A DNA stretch of 64,000 nucleotides from Pseudophaeobacter arcticus DSM 23566 (GCF_000473205.1 NZ_KI421507.1:717934-781933), one strand, 5' to 3'. Shown: positions 36,927 through 47,486, numbered from the stretch's first letter. Translations and numbers: made by a program. The notes: generated by a model from the letters alone, not told the origin.

Positions 36927-39868
36927 GGATCGCGGGGAAGGGGCTTCATACGGGAGGCAAGACCGTCAACTTTTCCTTCAACGGGCGGCACCTGATGGGG
37001 CTGGAGGGGGATACGCTTGCCTCTGCCTTGTTGGCCAATGATATTCATCTGGTGGGACGGTCGTTTAAATACCACCGCCCGCGCGGCATCCTGACGGCGG
37101 GCAGCGAAGAACCCAATGCGCTGGTCACCCTGGGGCATGGCGCGGGGCAGGACCCCAATATTCGCGCCACCACGCAGGAGCTTTATGAAGGGCTAGAGGC
37201 GCGCAGTCAGAACTGTTGGCCTTCGGTGGAGCACGACCTTCTGGCGGTCAACAATCTGGCGGCGCCGTTCTTTGGCGCGGGGTTTTATTACAAGACCTTC
37301 ATGTGGCCGGCTGCCTTTTGGGAGAAGCTGTATGAGCCGCTGATCCGCCGGGCGGCGGGGCTGGGGGCGCTGTCGGGAGAGGCGGATACCGATTGTTATG
37401 AAAAGGCCTATGCCTTTTGTGAACTTTTGGTGGTGGGCTCTGGTCCTGCGGGGCTGATGGCGGCCCTGACGGCGGGGCGCGCCGGGGTGGATGTTTTGCT
37501 GCTGGAAGAGGATAGCCATCTGGGCGGACGTCTTTTGGTCGAGCAGGAAGAGATTGACGGCAAGCCGGCCCGCGTCTGGCTGCAGGACAGCCTGGCAGAG
37601 TTGCGCGCGATGGCGAATGTTCGGCTGATGGCGCGCACGGCGGTTACCGGTGCCTATGATCAGGGGACCTATGGGGCGCTGGAACGGGTGGGGCATCATG
37701 AGATGCGGCAGCACTCGTTAAAGGGCTGCCATCGTCCGCGTGAATGTTTCTGGCGCATCGCAGCCAAACACTGCGTGCTGGCGGCGGGTGCAATTGAACG
37801 GCCGGTGGCGTTTCGCAACAACGACCGGCCCGGAGTGATGATGGCAAGTGCAGTGCGCGCATACCTCAACCGCTGGGGCGTCGCACCAGGGGAGCGGGTG
37901 ACGCTTTTTGCCAATAACGATGATGCTCATCGCACGGCCCGTGATCTGGTGCGGGCCGGAGTGCATCTTGCGGCGGTGATTGACAGTCGTCACGATGCGC
38001 CGGAGAGCGATCTTTACCCGGTGATGAAGGGCGCGCAGATCTGCAACACCAGTGGCGGCAAGCGGCTGGAGAGCGTCACGGTGCGTTCGGTGCGTGGCGA
38101 AGAAAAGATCCAGACCGATTGCCTGGCGATGTCAGGGGGCTGGAACCCGTCGGTGCATCTTACCTGTCATCTGAACGCGCGGCCCCTGTGGCGGCGCGAT
38201 CTTCTGGCCTTTGTACCTGCGGCTGGCGCAGTGCCGGGGATGCGCGCTGTCGGCGCCTGCAACGGCAGTTTCTCCACCCAGGCGGCCCTGACCGAGGGGG
38301 CCGCTGCCGCTGATGCTGTGCTGGACGAGCTGGGAATGGGGGGGGCGCGTTCAGATGTGCCGGTTGCCGAGGATGCGCCCTATCAGATCGCGCCGCTCTG
38401 GGCGGTGCCGGGGAAAGGGCGCGCCTGGCTTGATTTTCAGAATGACGTCACCGTGAAGGATGTGACCCAGGCGGCCGGCGAGAACTTCCGCTCGGTCGAG
38501 CATATGAAACGCTACACCACCCAAGGCATGGCCACCGATCAGGGCAAGAACTCCAACGTGGCGGCGCTGGCCGTGCTGGCAGATGTGACCGGGCGCTCTA
38601 TTCCCGAAACGGGGACAACCACCTTCAGGCCTCCTTTTGTGCCGGTGTCGATTGGCGCAATGGGGGCAGGGGCCGCGGATCAGGGCTTTAAACCGCGGCG
38701 CTTTTTGACCTCGCACGGGGCTTCTGAGGAGCGCGGGGCCAGCCAGCTGGAGGTTGGCCTGTGGTACCGGGCGGCCTATTTCCCCAAACAGGGCGAGAGC
38801 AACTGGCGGCAGTCCTGTGACCGTGAGGTCATGTCGGTGCGCCGCGCCGTTGGGGTTTGCGATGTGTCCACACTGGGCAAGATCGACATTCAGGGGCCGG
38901 ATGCGGCCAAGCTGCTGGATTTTGTCTACACCAATACCTTTAGCACCTTGAAGGTCGGGCGGGTGCGCTATGGGCTGATGCTGCGCGAAGATGGGTTTGT
39001 CATGGATGACGGCACATGTGCGCGGCTGGGGGACAGGCATTACGTGATGACCACCACCACGGCGGCGGCAGGCGATGTGATGGCGCATCTGGAATTTGTG
39101 GCCCAGGTGCTGCGCCCGCAGTGGGATGTGCGCTTTACCTCCGTCACGGAGCACTGGGCGCAGTTTGCCGTTGCAGGCCCCAAGTCGCGGGAGCTGCTGA
39201 ACGGGTTGCTGGATGCACCGATCGACAGGGACAGCTGGCCCTTTATGGCCTGCGGCGAGGTCTCTGTGATGGGGGTAAAGGGGCGTCTGTTCCGGATCTC
39301 GTTTTCCGGGGAAGAGGCCTATGAGCTGGCGCTGCCAGCGGGGTATGGCGATAGCCTGTTCCGCACCCTGTTGTCGCGTGCCGAAGCGCTGGGCGGTGGT
39401 GCCTATGGCATGGAGGCGCTGAATGTGCTGAGGATCGAGAAGGGCTTTATCACCCATGCAGAGATCAATGGCACAGTGACGGCGCATGACCTGGGGCTGG
39501 CGGGCATGGTGTCGACGAAAAAGGACTTCATCGGCAAGGCCATGGCCCATCGTCCGGGTTTGATGGATGCGGAGCGTATGCAGATGGTCGGGTTGAAACC
39601 CATTGGCGCGGTAAAGCAGCTGAGCGCTGGCGCGCATCTCTTTGCGCCTGAGGATCCGGTGGAGCGGGTGCATGATCAGGGCTATGTCACCTCTGCCGGC
39701 TTTTCGCCGGAGCTGGGGCATATGATAGCGCTTGGCTTTTTGAAACGAGGGGCGACCCGGATCGGGGATGAGATCCGTCTGGTGGACCATATGCGCGGTA
39801 TAGATACGCTCTGCGAAGTGGTTGAGCCGGTGTTTTACGACCCAGAAGGAGAACGGACCCGTGGCTGA
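36923..39868 (+). CDS. soxA: Sarcosine oxidase subunit alpha
   Basis: 981 aa. The N-terminal domain (about 1-95) is of the Fer2_4 type. An NAD-binding domain has LLVVGSGPAGLMAAL at about 168-182. The C-terminal part (about 600-975) is a GCV_T/aminomethyltransferase-like folate domain, which passes formaldehyde to tetrahydrofolate as methylene-THF. The size is normal. It overlaps soxD by four bases and soxG by eight. Confidence 0.97.
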   Translation: MRIAGKGLHTGGKTVNFSFNGRHLMGLEGDTLASALLANDIHLVGRSFKYHRPRGILTAGSEEPNALVTLGHGAGQDPNIRATTQELYEGLEARSQNCWPSVEHDLLAVNNLAAPFFGAGFYYKTFMWPAAFWEKLYEPLIRRAAGLGALSGEADTDCYEKAYAFCELLVVGSGPAGLMAALTAGRAGVDVLLLEEDSHLGGRLLVEQEEIDGKPARVWLQDSLAELRAMANVRLMARTAVTGAYDQGTYGALERVGHHEMRQHSLKGCHRPRECFWRIAAKHCVLAAGAIERPVAFRNNDRPGVMMASAVRAYLNRWGVAPGERVTLFANNDDAHRTARDLVRAGVHLAAVIDSRHDAPESDLYPVMKGAQICNTSGGKRLESVTVRSVRGEEKIQTDCLAMSGGWNPSVHLTCHLNARPLWRRDLLAFVPAAGAVPGMRAVGACNGSFSTQAALTEGAAAADAVLDELGMGGARSDVPVAEDAPYQIAPLWAVPGKGRAWLDFQNDVTVKDVTQAAGENFRSVEHMKRYTTQGMATDQGKNSNVAALAVLADVTGRSIPETGTTTFRPPFVPVSIGAMGAGAADQGFKPRRFLTSHGASEERGASQLEVGLWYRAAYFPKQGESNWRQSCDREVMSVRRAVGVCDVSTLGKIDIQGPDAAKLLDFVYTNTFSTLKVGRVRYGLMLREDGFVMDDGTCARLGDRHYVMTTTTAAAGDVMAHLEFVAQVLRPQWDVRFTSVTEHWAQFAVAGPKSRELLNGLLDAPIDRDSWPFMACGEVSVMGVKGRLFRISFSGEEAYELALPAGYGDSLFRTLLSRAEALGGGAYGMEALNVLRIEKGFITHAEINGTVTAHDLGLAGMVSTKKDFIGKAMAHRPGLMDAERMQMVGLKPIGAVKQLSAGAHLFAPEDPVERVHDQGYVTSAGFSPELGHMIALGFLKRGATRIGDEIRLVDHMRGIDTLCEVVEPVFYDPEGERTRG

Positions 39869-40406
39869 ACTGCTTGTCAAAACCGCTTGTGATGGCCTTG
39901 AACCGCTCAAGATCGGCTTGCTGACCCTGACCGAAAGCAAGCCGCAGAGCCTGACCACGCTGGCGCCCTACCGGGGCGCGGAACAGGCGCTGGACAAGGC
40001 CCTGACTGCGGCGCATGGGATTGGCTATCCAGGGGTCAATGGGTCGATCTCTGGCGCGGGGGCACGCGTCCTTTGGTTTGGCCGTGACCTGGCGCTTTTG
40101 ATGGGGCCGCAACCAGACGCGGGTCTGGCGAAACATGCGGCGCTTACGGATCAAAGTGCGGGCTGGGCGGTGATGGAGCTGTCGGGGGCCGGGGCAGAGG
40201 AGGTTCTGGCCCGGCTGTGCCCGGTTGATCTGCGGCAGGCGCATTTTGACATTGGCGCTTCTCTACGGACTGAGCTCAAACATATGATGGCTTCGATCTG
40301 TCGCCTCGACAAAGATCGCTTTCAGATCATGGTGTTCCGATCCATGGCGCGGACATTGCATCATGATCTCAAAACAGCGATGGAAGCTCGGGCGGCGCGG
40401 GGGTAA
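39861..40406 (+). CDS. soxG: Sarcosine oxidase subunit gamma
   Basis: 181 aa. The start is GTG at 39861 (protein begins with Val/Met-Ala-Glu-Leu-Leu), with AAGGAG eight bases before it. The longer frame from 39822 would begin inside soxA without support. It has the gamma fold with the segment GAGARVLWFGRDLALLMG. It is the last subunit of the heterotetramer, overlapping the soxA stop by eight bases. Confidence 0.9.
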   Translation: MAELLVKTACDGLEPLKIGLLTLTESKPQSLTTLAPYRGAEQALDKALTAAHGIGYPGVNGSISGAGARVLWFGRDLALLMGPQPDAGLAKHAALTDQSAGWAVMELSGAGAEEVLARLCPVDLRQAHFDIGASLRTELKHMMASICRLDKDRFQIMVFRSMARTLHHDLKTAMEARAARG

Positions 40407-40442
40407 TCTCGCAGGATCATCAACTGATTCCGGGAGCGATCC

Positions 40443-40781
40443 ATGATCCGCATCACCCTTGCCGCCGTTCTATTGGCAGCACCTGCCTATGCTGCCGACA
40501 GAAAAGAAGACAGCTGCAAATATCAGGGCCAGGTCATGGGCGCCGTTCAGGCTGCCCGCCTGGACCGCGTCAGCAAGGCAGATGTCGAACAGGTCATTCT
40601 TGACAGCGACCCTGACTGGCCAGAACAGTATTCCAAGGCGATCCCACAGCTGGCCGAGCATATCTATGCCATGAAGCGCCGGGATCTGAAGGCGACGGAA
40701 TTTGGCCCGCTGCTGGAACAGCAATGCCTGGAAAACTGGGATCAGATTCAGGAAATGAAACGACAGTTGAAATCAAACTGA
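40443..40781 (+). CDS. Exported small hypothetical protein
   Basis: 112 aa. The signal peptide MIRITLAAVLLAAPAYAA precedes a hydrophilic mature part with one conserved-looking cysteine at each end (DSCKYQG and EQQCLENW). I do not recognise a family. It lies one base upstream of dnaG and may share its promoter. Confidence 0.75.
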   Translation: MIRITLAAVLLAAPAYAADRKEDSCKYQGQVMGAVQAARLDRVSKADVEQVILDSDPDWPEQYSKAIPQLAEHIYAMKRRDLKATEFGPLLEQQCLENWDQIQEMKRQLKSN

Positions 40782-40782
40782 T

Positions 40783-42813
40783 ATGTCTTTGACACCTGGC
40801 TTCATGGATGAATTGCGCAGCCGGATCAGCATCTCTGATGTTGTCGGGCGCAAGGTCATGTGGGACCAGCGTAAATCAAATGTCGGCAAGGGCGATCTAT
40901 GGGCACCTTGCCCGTTTCACCATGAAAAAAGCGCGTCCTTTCATGTGGATGATCGCAAAGGCTATTATTATTGCTTTGGCTGTCAGGCCAAGGGAGATGC
41001 GCTGAAATTTGTCCAGGAAACCGAAAATGTCGGCTTCATGGAGGCGGTGGAGATCCTCGCGCGTGAGGCCGGAATGGAGATGCCAGCCCGCGATCCCAGG
41101 GCCCAGCAAAAACAGGACCGTCGCACGCTGTTGATCGAGGTGATGGAGCAGGCGGTGCAGTTCTTCCGCCTGCAGCTGAAGACCAATAACGCGGCGGCGG
41201 CGCGCAGCTATTTGCAGCGGCGTGGCCTGACGCCACCGGCCCTGGATCGTTGGGAGATCGGCTTTGCACCGGATGGCTGGCAGGCGCTGTGGGATCATCT
41301 GCGCGGCAAAAACGTGCCCGAAGAGCTGATCATGGCTGCCGGTCTGGCCAAGCCCTCGACCAAGGGCGGGCGGTCCTATGATACCTTTCGCAATCGGATC
41401 ATGTTTCCGATCCGCGACGCCCGCGGGCGTGCCATTGCCTTTGGTGGCCGTGCCATGGACCCCAATGACAATGCCAAATATCTGAACTCGCCTGAGACCG
41501 AGCTGTTCGACAAAGGCCGCAGCCTGTACAATCATGCGCCCGCGCGGGCGGCTGCCGGTCGCGGTACGCCCCTGATCGTGGCTGAGGGCTATATGGATGT
41601 GATTGCCCTGTCCGAGGCGGGCTTCCCGTCTTCGGTTGCGCCTCTGGGCACGGCGGTGACGGAGACCCAGCTGCAACTGATGTGGCGGATGGCGGATGAG
41701 CCAATCATTGCGCTGGATGGCGACACCGCCGGTTTGCGGGCCGCCATGCGGGTGATTGATCTGGCCCTGCCATTGTTGCAGGCAGGCAAATCCCTGCGCT
41801 TTGCCATCATGCCAGACGGGCAGGACCCGGATGATCTGATCAAGAGCAAGGGGCCAGAGGCAGTGCAGACAGTGCTGGATCAGGCCATGCCGATGGTCAA
41901 GCTGCTGTGGCAGCGCGAAACCGAGGGCAAGGTTTTTGACAGCCCCGAGCGCAAGGCCACCCTGGACAAGGCGCTGCGGGAAAAGATCAAACTGATCCGC
42001 GATCCGTCGATCCGCAAACACTATGGCGAGGATATCAAGGATCTGCGCTGGGAGCTGTTTCGCGGCAATCGCCCCGAAGGCCGGGATCGGGACTTTGATA
42101 CCGGCGGTTCTGGCGACGCTTGGCAAAGGGGCAACAGCTGGACGCCTGGTCGCAAAGCTGGCTTTGGCGATGGCGCACGCAGACCCTGGAAAGGGCAAAA
42201 GCTCACCCCTGCGCCCCTGGCCAGCACGCGCAGCTCTTTGGTGGTGGCCGCCAATGAGGCTGAGATCGCCCGGGCCCGCGAGGCGGTTGTGCTGGCGGTG
42301 GCCATCTCGACACCGGATATGATTGCTGAGTTCGAGGGCAATCTGGAACGAATGCACTGTGCTGACGCTGATCTGAGTCGGCTCAGGGACCATGTGTTGC
42401 GGTTTGGCATCGATACGCCGCAGCAACTGAAAGATCGCATTATTGAGAATCTTGGCGGTCAGGCCCTTGAAAATCTGATGGCGCTTGGCCACGTGGCAAT
42501 TATCCCCTGCCTGCGCAGACCCAGTGATTTTGAAGCGGCTCGTCAAACCCTGGCCGAAGAATTTGCCAAACTGGAGGCCCTGCAGGGGTTGAATGCAGAG
42601 TTGGCTGAGGCCGAAGAAGACCTGACAGGGTTGGCGGATGAGGCTTTGACTTGGCGTCTGAAACAGGCGGCCGAAGCGCGAAATCGCGCGGTGCGCAGTG
42701 AGAATGAGGACAAGGCCAACTTTGATGTGGGCGAGAATGGCGCGCGGCTCGATCGCGAGGAACTCGACGCTTTTGGCGCCCTTTTGGACAGGATTGGCTT
42801 CTCTCAAAAGTGA
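40783..42813 (+). CDS. dnaG: DNA primase
   Basis: 676 aa. The zinc ribbon is Cys43, His46, Cys64 and Cys67 (CPFHHEKSASFHV ... YYCFGC). The Toprim catalytic region includes VAEGYMDVIAL (about 268) and the DGDTAG segment. The C-terminal helicase-binding region is divergent, as usual in alphaproteobacteria. It precedes rpoD in the common dnaG-rpoD order; rpsU is not present. There is no strong ribosome binding site, so translation may depend on the upstream small gene. Confidence 0.96.
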   Translation: MSLTPGFMDELRSRISISDVVGRKVMWDQRKSNVGKGDLWAPCPFHHEKSASFHVDDRKGYYYCFGCQAKGDALKFVQETENVGFMEAVEILAREAGMEMPARDPRAQQKQDRRTLLIEVMEQAVQFFRLQLKTNNAAAARSYLQRRGLTPPALDRWEIGFAPDGWQALWDHLRGKNVPEELIMAAGLAKPSTKGGRSYDTFRNRIMFPIRDARGRAIAFGGRAMDPNDNAKYLNSPETELFDKGRSLYNHAPARAAAGRGTPLIVAEGYMDVIALSEAGFPSSVAPLGTAVTETQLQLMWRMADEPIIALDGDTAGLRAAMRVIDLALPLLQAGKSLRFAIMPDGQDPDDLIKSKGPEAVQTVLDQAMPMVKLLWQRETEGKVFDSPERKATLDKALREKIKLIRDPSIRKHYGEDIKDLRWELFRGNRPEGRDRDFDTGGSGDAWQRGNSWTPGRKAGFGDGARRPWKGQKLTPAPLASTRSSLVVAANEAEIARAREAVVLAVAISTPDMIAEFEGNLERMHCADADLSRLRDHVLRFGIDTPQQLKDRIIENLGGQALENLMALGHVAIIPCLRRPSDFEAARQTLAEEFAKLEALQGLNAELAEAEEDLTGLADEALTWRLKQAAEARNRAVRSENEDKANFDVGENGARLDREELDAFGALLDRIGFSQK

Positions 42814-42940
42814 TTCGTGCACCCCGCGTGTCGTTTTGCTAAGGAAGAGCCAAAGAAAATTCGCTAAACCGGGTGACGAATCACACGATCGCGCTAATGA
42901 TTCGCCCATCCGAATCGCCCAGCCTCTTAGGGAGCATTGA

Positions 42941-44935
42941 ATGGCCGCCAAAGATACCGACGACCGCAAGCCTGACGATCAGGACGCTGAAATCTCGCTG
43001 GACATGAGCCAGGCCGCGGTCAAGAAGATGATCGCCGAAGCCCGTGAGAAGGGCTATATCACCTATGATCAGCTCAACCAGGTGCTGCCGCCCGACCAGG
43101 TCAGCTCGGAGCAGATCGAAGACGTGATGTCGATGCTCTCGGAAATGGGCATCAATATTATTGAAGATGAGGAAGTCGAAGAGGAAGAGCAGAAGGGCTC
43201 AACCGAACTGGTTTCCGCCGATAGTCCGCGTGAAGTTGCGGTTGCGGGTGCGGCCTCCGAGAAGCTGGATCGAACCGATGACCCGGTGCGCATGTACCTG
43301 CGCGAGATGGGCACGGTTGAACTGCTCAGCCGCGAAGGCGAGATCGCCATTGCCAAGCGCATCGAGGCTGGCCGCAACACCATGATCGCCGGGCTGTGCG
43401 AAAGCCCGCTGACCTTTCAGGCGATCACCATCTGGCACGACGAACTTTTGTCTGAGGACATTCTGCTGCGCGATGTGATTGATCTGGAGGCCACCTTTGG
43501 CAACCAGTTGGATGAAGATGGCGACGCCGCAGAGCCTGTTGTTCCCGTGGTTCCGGGGGCGGCCCCGGCTGCGGCCCAGCCCGCCAAGGAAGACACCCAG
43601 GAGCTGGACGCCGACGGCAACCCCATCACCTCGGATGATGACGATGACGAGGATGAGCAGGCCAATATGTCGCTTGCAGCAATGGAAGCGTCCCTGAAGG
43701 ACCGGGTGCTGACCACGCTGGAACGCATTTCCACCGATTTTGCCCAGCTGTCGGAGATGCAGGATAGCCGGATCTCGGCGACCCTGAACGAGGACGGCTC
43801 CTTCGGGAAGCAGGACGAGGCCGTCTACCAGTCGCTGCGCTCTGAAATTGTTGTGTTGGTGAACGGGCTTCATCTGCATAACAACCGTATCGACGCGCTG
43901 ATTGACCAGCTTTATGGCATCAACCGCCGCGTCATGCAGATCGACAGCGCCATGGTAAAGCTGGCTGACCAGGCCCGTATCAACCGCAAGGAATTCGTCG
44001 AGGCCTACCGTGGCCGCGAGCTGGATCCGAACTGGTTGTCGGACATGGGCGAAAAGCCGGGTCGGGGCTGGCAGATGTTCATCGAACGCTCGACTTCGAA
44101 AGTGGAAGAGCTGCGCGCCGATATGGCTCAGGTAGGCCAATATGTTGGTCTGGATATCTCTGAATTCCGCCGCATCGTGCAGCAGGTCCAGAAGGGTGAA
44201 AAAGAAGCCCGTCAGGCCAAGAAGGAAATGGTCGAGGCCAACCTGCGTCTGGTGATCTCGATTGCCAAGAAATACACCAACCGTGGTTTGCAGTTCCTCG
44301 ATCTTATTCAGGAAGGCAACATCGGCCTGATGAAGGCGGTGGATAAATTCGAATATCGTCGCGGCTATAAGTTCTCGACCTACGCCACCTGGTGGATCCG
44401 TCAGGCGATCACCCGCTCGATCGCGGACCAGGCGCGCACCATCCGGATCCCGGTCCATATGATCGAGACCATCAATAAACTGGTCCGTACCGGTCGCCAG
44501 ATGCTGCATGAAATCGGCCGCGAGCCGACGCCGGAAGAGCTGGCCGAAAAGCTGCAGATGCCGCTGGAAAAGGTCCGCAAGGTGATGAAAATCGCCAAGG
44601 AGCCGATCTCCCTTGAAACGCCAATTGGCGACGAGGAAGACAGCCAGCTGGGTGATTTCATCGAGGACAAGAATGCCGTGCTGCCGCTGGACAGCGCCAT
44701 TCAGGAAAACCTCAAGGAAACCACCACACGGGTTCTGGCCTCGCTCACCCCGCGTGAAGAACGGGTTCTGCGGATGCGCTTTGGCATCGGCATGAACACC
44801 GACCACACGCTCGAAGAAGTCGGCCAGCAGTTCAGCGTGACCCGCGAGCGGATCCGCCAGATCGAGGCCAAGGCGCTCAGGAAACTGAAGCACCCCAGCC
44901 GCAGCCGCAAGCTGCGCAGCTTCCTGGATCAGTAG
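42941..44935 (+). CDS. rpoD: RNA polymerase primary sigma factor RpoD
   Basis: 664 aa sigma-70. Region 1.1 is N-terminal, then a long acidic non-conserved region (about 185-240, with DDDDDEDEQ). Region 2 includes the -10 recognition helix ([17 protein letters not shown]), region 3 follows, and region 4 ends with the -35 recognition helix ([19 protein letters not shown]). Size and order are normal. A terminator follows immediately. Confidence 0.98.
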   Translation: MAAKDTDDRKPDDQDAEISLDMSQAAVKKMIAEAREKGYITYDQLNQVLPPDQVSSEQIEDVMSMLSEMGINIIEDEEVEEEEQKGSTELVSADSPREVAVAGAASEKLDRTDDPVRMYLREMGTVELLSREGEIAIAKRIEAGRNTMIAGLCESPLTFQAITIWHDELLSEDILLRDVIDLEATFGNQLDEDGDAAEPVVPVVPGAAPAAAQPAKEDTQELDADGNPITSDDDDDEDEQANMSLAAMEASLKDRVLTTLERISTDFAQLSEMQDSRISATLNEDGSFGKQDEAVYQSLRSEIVVLVNGLHLHNNRIDALIDQLYGINRRVMQIDSAMVKLADQARINRKEFVEAYRGRELDPNWLSDMGEKPGRGWQMFIERSTSKVEELRADMAQVGQYVGLDISEFRRIVQQVQKGEKEARQAKKEMVEANLRLVISIAKKYTNRGLQFLDLIQEGNIGLMKAVDKFEYRRGYKFSTYATWWIRQAITRSIADQARTIRIPVHMIETINKLVRTGRQMLHEIGREPTPEELAEKLQMPLEKVRKVMKIAKEPISLETPIGDEEDSQLGDFIEDKNAVLPLDSAIQENLKETTTRVLASLTPREERVLRMRFGIGMNTDHTLEEVGQQFSVTRERIRQIEAKALRKLKHPSRSRKLRSFLDQ

Positions 44936-44942
44936 TAAGAAA

Positions 44943-44970
44943 GGGCGCCCTTCCGGGGCGCCTTTTTTCT
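44943..44970 (+). terminator. Rho-independent terminator after rpoD
   Basis: GGCGCC/GGCGCC stem around a short TTCC-containing loop, followed by TTTTTT, just after the rpoD stop. Confidence 0.9.
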
Positions 44971-44985
44971 ATATGGAGGCAGGAT

Positions 44986-45474
44986 TTGCGTCTTTTTCTT
45001 TGCTCTTTTCTATTTGTTGTTTCCGTCTTGCCTGCGGTGGCCTGTCCTGTCGGATCGGAAACTCTGGTCTCCTGTTCACTCAAAAATGGCAGCAGGATGC
45101 TGACGACCTGTCTGCAAGGTGATCAGGTGAGCTATGCCTTTGGGCGCGGCGGGGCTGCTCCGGATTTGACGCTGCAGCGGAATGTACGGGATGTGCACAT
45201 GGTGCCCTGGCCGGGAATCGGCCGGTCGATCTGGGAAGAGTTCACCTTTGAAAATGAGGGAACCTATTACACCGTTTATTACAGCCTGGAGAAAGATCCG
45301 GATGTAGAGCAGCCCTGGAGCGGGGGAGTCATCGTCGAGCAAGGCGGTAGGGAGCTGGCACATCTGCACTGTGACAGCGGCAGTGTGAATAGTTCCGGCT
45401 ATGCTCTGCCACTGTTTGAGGCAAAGGAACGCGCAGGACAGGTATATTCGCTCGAAACGGGGAGTTGGCAATAG
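44986..45474 (+). CDS. Exported hypothetical protein
   Basis: 162 aa with a TTG start preceded by TGGAGG, 9 nt away. The signal peptide ends VAC, and an unusually cysteine-rich mature start (CPVGSETLVSCS) follows. Predicted beta-rich. I see no known domain. It is the first gene of a short operon with the DCC-family and DUF4166 genes; the next start is directly adjacent to its stop. Confidence 0.72.
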   Translation: MRLFLCSFLFVVSVLPAVACPVGSETLVSCSLKNGSRMLTTCLQGDQVSYAFGRGGAAPDLTLQRNVRDVHMVPWPGIGRSIWEEFTFENEGTYYTVYYSLEKDPDVEQPWSGGVIVEQGGRELAHLHCDSGSVNSSGYALPLFEAKERAGQVYSLETGSWQ

Positions 45475-45939
45475 GTGGCGGACAGTTCAGGCGAAGGTAG
45501 CCCTGCCCAACAGGCCGGAGATCTCATCGTCTTTGATGGCGAATGTGTGCTGTGTTCGCACTTCTTCCAGTTCATGCTGCGCCACGATACCGCTCAGCGG
45601 TTCTCCTTTGCGACGGCGCAATCTGCACTGGGGCAGCAGCTTTACCGGCAGCAGGGGCTGCCGGTGGATGACTTTGAGACCAATCTGGTCTTTGTTGAGG
45701 GGCGTTGCCATCAGCGGCTGGATGCTTTTGCCGCCGCTATGCGTGCTCTGCCGGGGGGCTGGCCTGTTCTGGGACTGTGCCGCTTTTTGCCCAGGGTGGT
45801 GAAAGATCCGCTTTATCATGCTGTTGCGCGTAATCGCTATCGTATCTTTGGCCGCACCGCGACCTGCATGGTGCCCAGCTCAGAGGTAAGGGCGCGGTTC
45901 CTGGATTGGATCCCGGCGCCGCAGGAAGACAGCGCATGA
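45475..45939 (+). CDS. DCC-family (DUF393) thiol-disulfide oxidoreductase-like protein
   Basis: 154 aa. The family motif is FDGECVLCSHFF, with redox-type Cys24 and Cys27. The C-terminal half carries the usual YHAVARNRYRIFGR segment. It starts at a GTG directly after the previous stop and overlaps the DUF4166 gene by four bases. The activity of the family is not established. Confidence 0.88.
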   Translation: MADSSGEGSPAQQAGDLIVFDGECVLCSHFFQFMLRHDTAQRFSFATAQSALGQQLYRQQGLPVDDFETNLVFVEGRCHQRLDAFAAAMRALPGGWPVLGLCRFLPRVVKDPLYHAVARNRYRIFGRTATCMVPSSEVRARFLDWIPAPQEDSA

Positions 45940-46472
45940 GCGATGCTTTTGGCCGCATTATTGCTGACCAGGGATTGGCCGTGCCAGCGGTGGTTGCGCG
46001 GTTTCACGCTGCGGGATCCGGCCGCTATCGGGGGCGCGCTGATATTGAAACGGGCAACGCGCTGGCGCGACTGATTGTGTGGATTGCCGGCTTTCCTGCG
46101 CCGGGACGAGGGGTGGATTTTGAAATCGCCACGACCCCGCAGGGAGAAGGTCATATTTGGGCCCGGCGGTTTGGCGCCAGCAAGACACGCTCCTACCTGA
46201 CTTATGACAGCACGCGGGGCTGTGCGGTGGAGCATTTTGGCCCCATTGCAATCCGGATGGGACTGAGGATGCGCGCAGAGGTGCTGACCGTCGCGGTGCT
46301 GGGGGCCAGCTTTCTGGGGCTGCCCTTGCCGCGCCTGTTGACCCCGCAATCGGCAGCTTGCGAGTTTGAAACGCCCGATGGTGGGTTTGGCTTTGATATC
46401 TCTGCCAGCCTGCCGCTGGTTGGCTTGCTGATCCGCTATCAGGGCAGTTTTGATGTGCCTGCGCTGCGTTAA
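45936..46472 (+). CDS. DUF4166 domain protein
   Basis: 178 aa. The start at 45936 overlaps the upstream stop (ATGA), and the longer frame lacks support. The FHAAGSGRYRGRADIETG opening and the SYLTYDSTRG segment fit the DUF4166 family, which often accompanies DCC-family genes. The function is unknown. Confidence 0.83.
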   Translation: MSDAFGRIIADQGLAVPAVVARFHAAGSGRYRGRADIETGNALARLIVWIAGFPAPGRGVDFEIATTPQGEGHIWARRFGASKTRSYLTYDSTRGCAVEHFGPIAIRMGLRMRAEVLTVAVLGASFLGLPLPRLLTPQSAACEFETPDGGFGFDISASLPLVGLLIRYQGSFDVPALR

Positions 46473-46576
46473 CCATTTGTTAACACCGCGGCTTGCAGCA
46501 GGGCGCCGTCGCCAAATATAGTCGTATGAACTGTCTCGCTACCTATTTGAGATCAAAAACGCCTAAGGGGGGACCG

Positions 46577-46885
46577 ATGTCTGCAAATCAAAACCTGACT
46601 GCGGCGCTGGCCATTTTGCATGACCAGTTGGAAGCGCTAAAAACCCTGACCGATGCCAATGAGTTTATGGTCACCGCCCTGAAAGAACAGGGGGATGCCC
46701 TGAAAACCATGGAGGCGGAGCCGGCCCGTGAGCTGTTGCGGCTACAGGCGCGTGCTCAGTTCAGCCCTGAGCAGGGAGCCTCCCCCGATGCGGCAGTGCT
46801 GAATATCCTTGAGCAAAGCCTGGGCAAGGGCCTTGGGGCTGAAATCATCCCCTTTCCTGGGGCTGCGGTGAAACAGTCTGGTTAG
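46577..46885 (+). CDS. Hypothetical helical protein
   Basis: 102 aa, leucine- and glutamate-rich, probably helical, with the start MSANQNLTAALA chosen because AAGGGGGG lies before the ATG. No family is recognised. Confidence 0.6.
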   Translation: MSANQNLTAALAILHDQLEALKTLTDANEFMVTALKEQGDALKTMEAEPARELLRLQARAQFSPEQGASPDAAVLNILEQSLGKGLGAEIIPFPGAAVKQSG

Positions 46886-47078
46886 GATCCTGATCCTAGA
46901 TCACCTTGATGTGTGGCTGGGATGTGTGACTGGCTGCGCAAGAGAAGGGCGCGCGCGATCCCGGTGGCGCTTGGCGAGGTCTTTTGCAACGCTTTTTGGC
47001 TTTGAGACCTTCTTGCCCTGTTCCCCTTGGAACACTGGGGCTGGCCTCTTATGTAGGTCAAAACCGGAGAGCGCATTG

Positions 47079-47486
47079 ATGAAAAATACACTTTTGGCCC
47101 TTGGCCTGACTGCGGCGCTTGTCGCGCCTTTGACGGCTGAGGCCTTTACCACCCCAGATGGGGTGCGGGTCAATCCAGTGAACGATCTGATTTTTGAGGT
47201 GATCCCACAGTCCTCCGGATCATTTTCTGAGTTCTGGTGCGGGGCGTCGGAATATGCCCGCCGGGTGAAAGGCGCCCAGTGGCTGGATACGATCTATGTT
47301 GTGCAGGGGCGTGGAACCAGTGTGACGACGGGCCGACGCTCGGCTGTCCAGTTCACGCTATCGCCGGAACAGGTTGGTGTATCGCCTCCGCTACAGGGGT
47401 GGCTGGCTCTGGGGATCAAACCTGGGAACAGGATGTCGGTACAGCAGGCGCGCAGCTACTGTGACCGGTCCCCTGTCCGCCTTTGA
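47079..47486 (+). CDS. Exported two-cysteine protein, paralogue 1
   Basis: 135 aa. Signal peptide (about 1-22), then a domain with Cys54 in EFWCGASEYARR, the segment GRRSAVQFTL (86-95) and Cys128 near the C-terminus. Two downstream genes share the same pattern and Cys spacing (about 74 residues). A disulfide-bonded periplasmic protein is likely; I know no function. An upstream frame from 46911 is without support. Confidence 0.78.
   Translation: MKNTLLALGLTAALVAPLTAEAFTTPDGVRVNPVNDLIFEVIPQSSGSFSEFWCGASEYARRVKGAQWLDTIYVVQGRGTSVTTGRRSAVQFTLSPEQVGVSPPLQGWLALGIKPGNRMSVQQARSYCDRSPVRL

Noticed and set aside
38351..39958. Long reverse open frame of 535 codons opposite soxA
   Set aside because: It mirrors the codon structure of a certain gene and has no motif.
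40897..42969. 690-codon reverse frame opposite dnaG
   Set aside because: High-GC shadow frame; dnaG has its full set of motifs on the other strand.
43199..44893. 564-codon reverse frame opposite rpoD
   Set aside because: Histidine- and glutamine-rich shadow; rpoD is certain.
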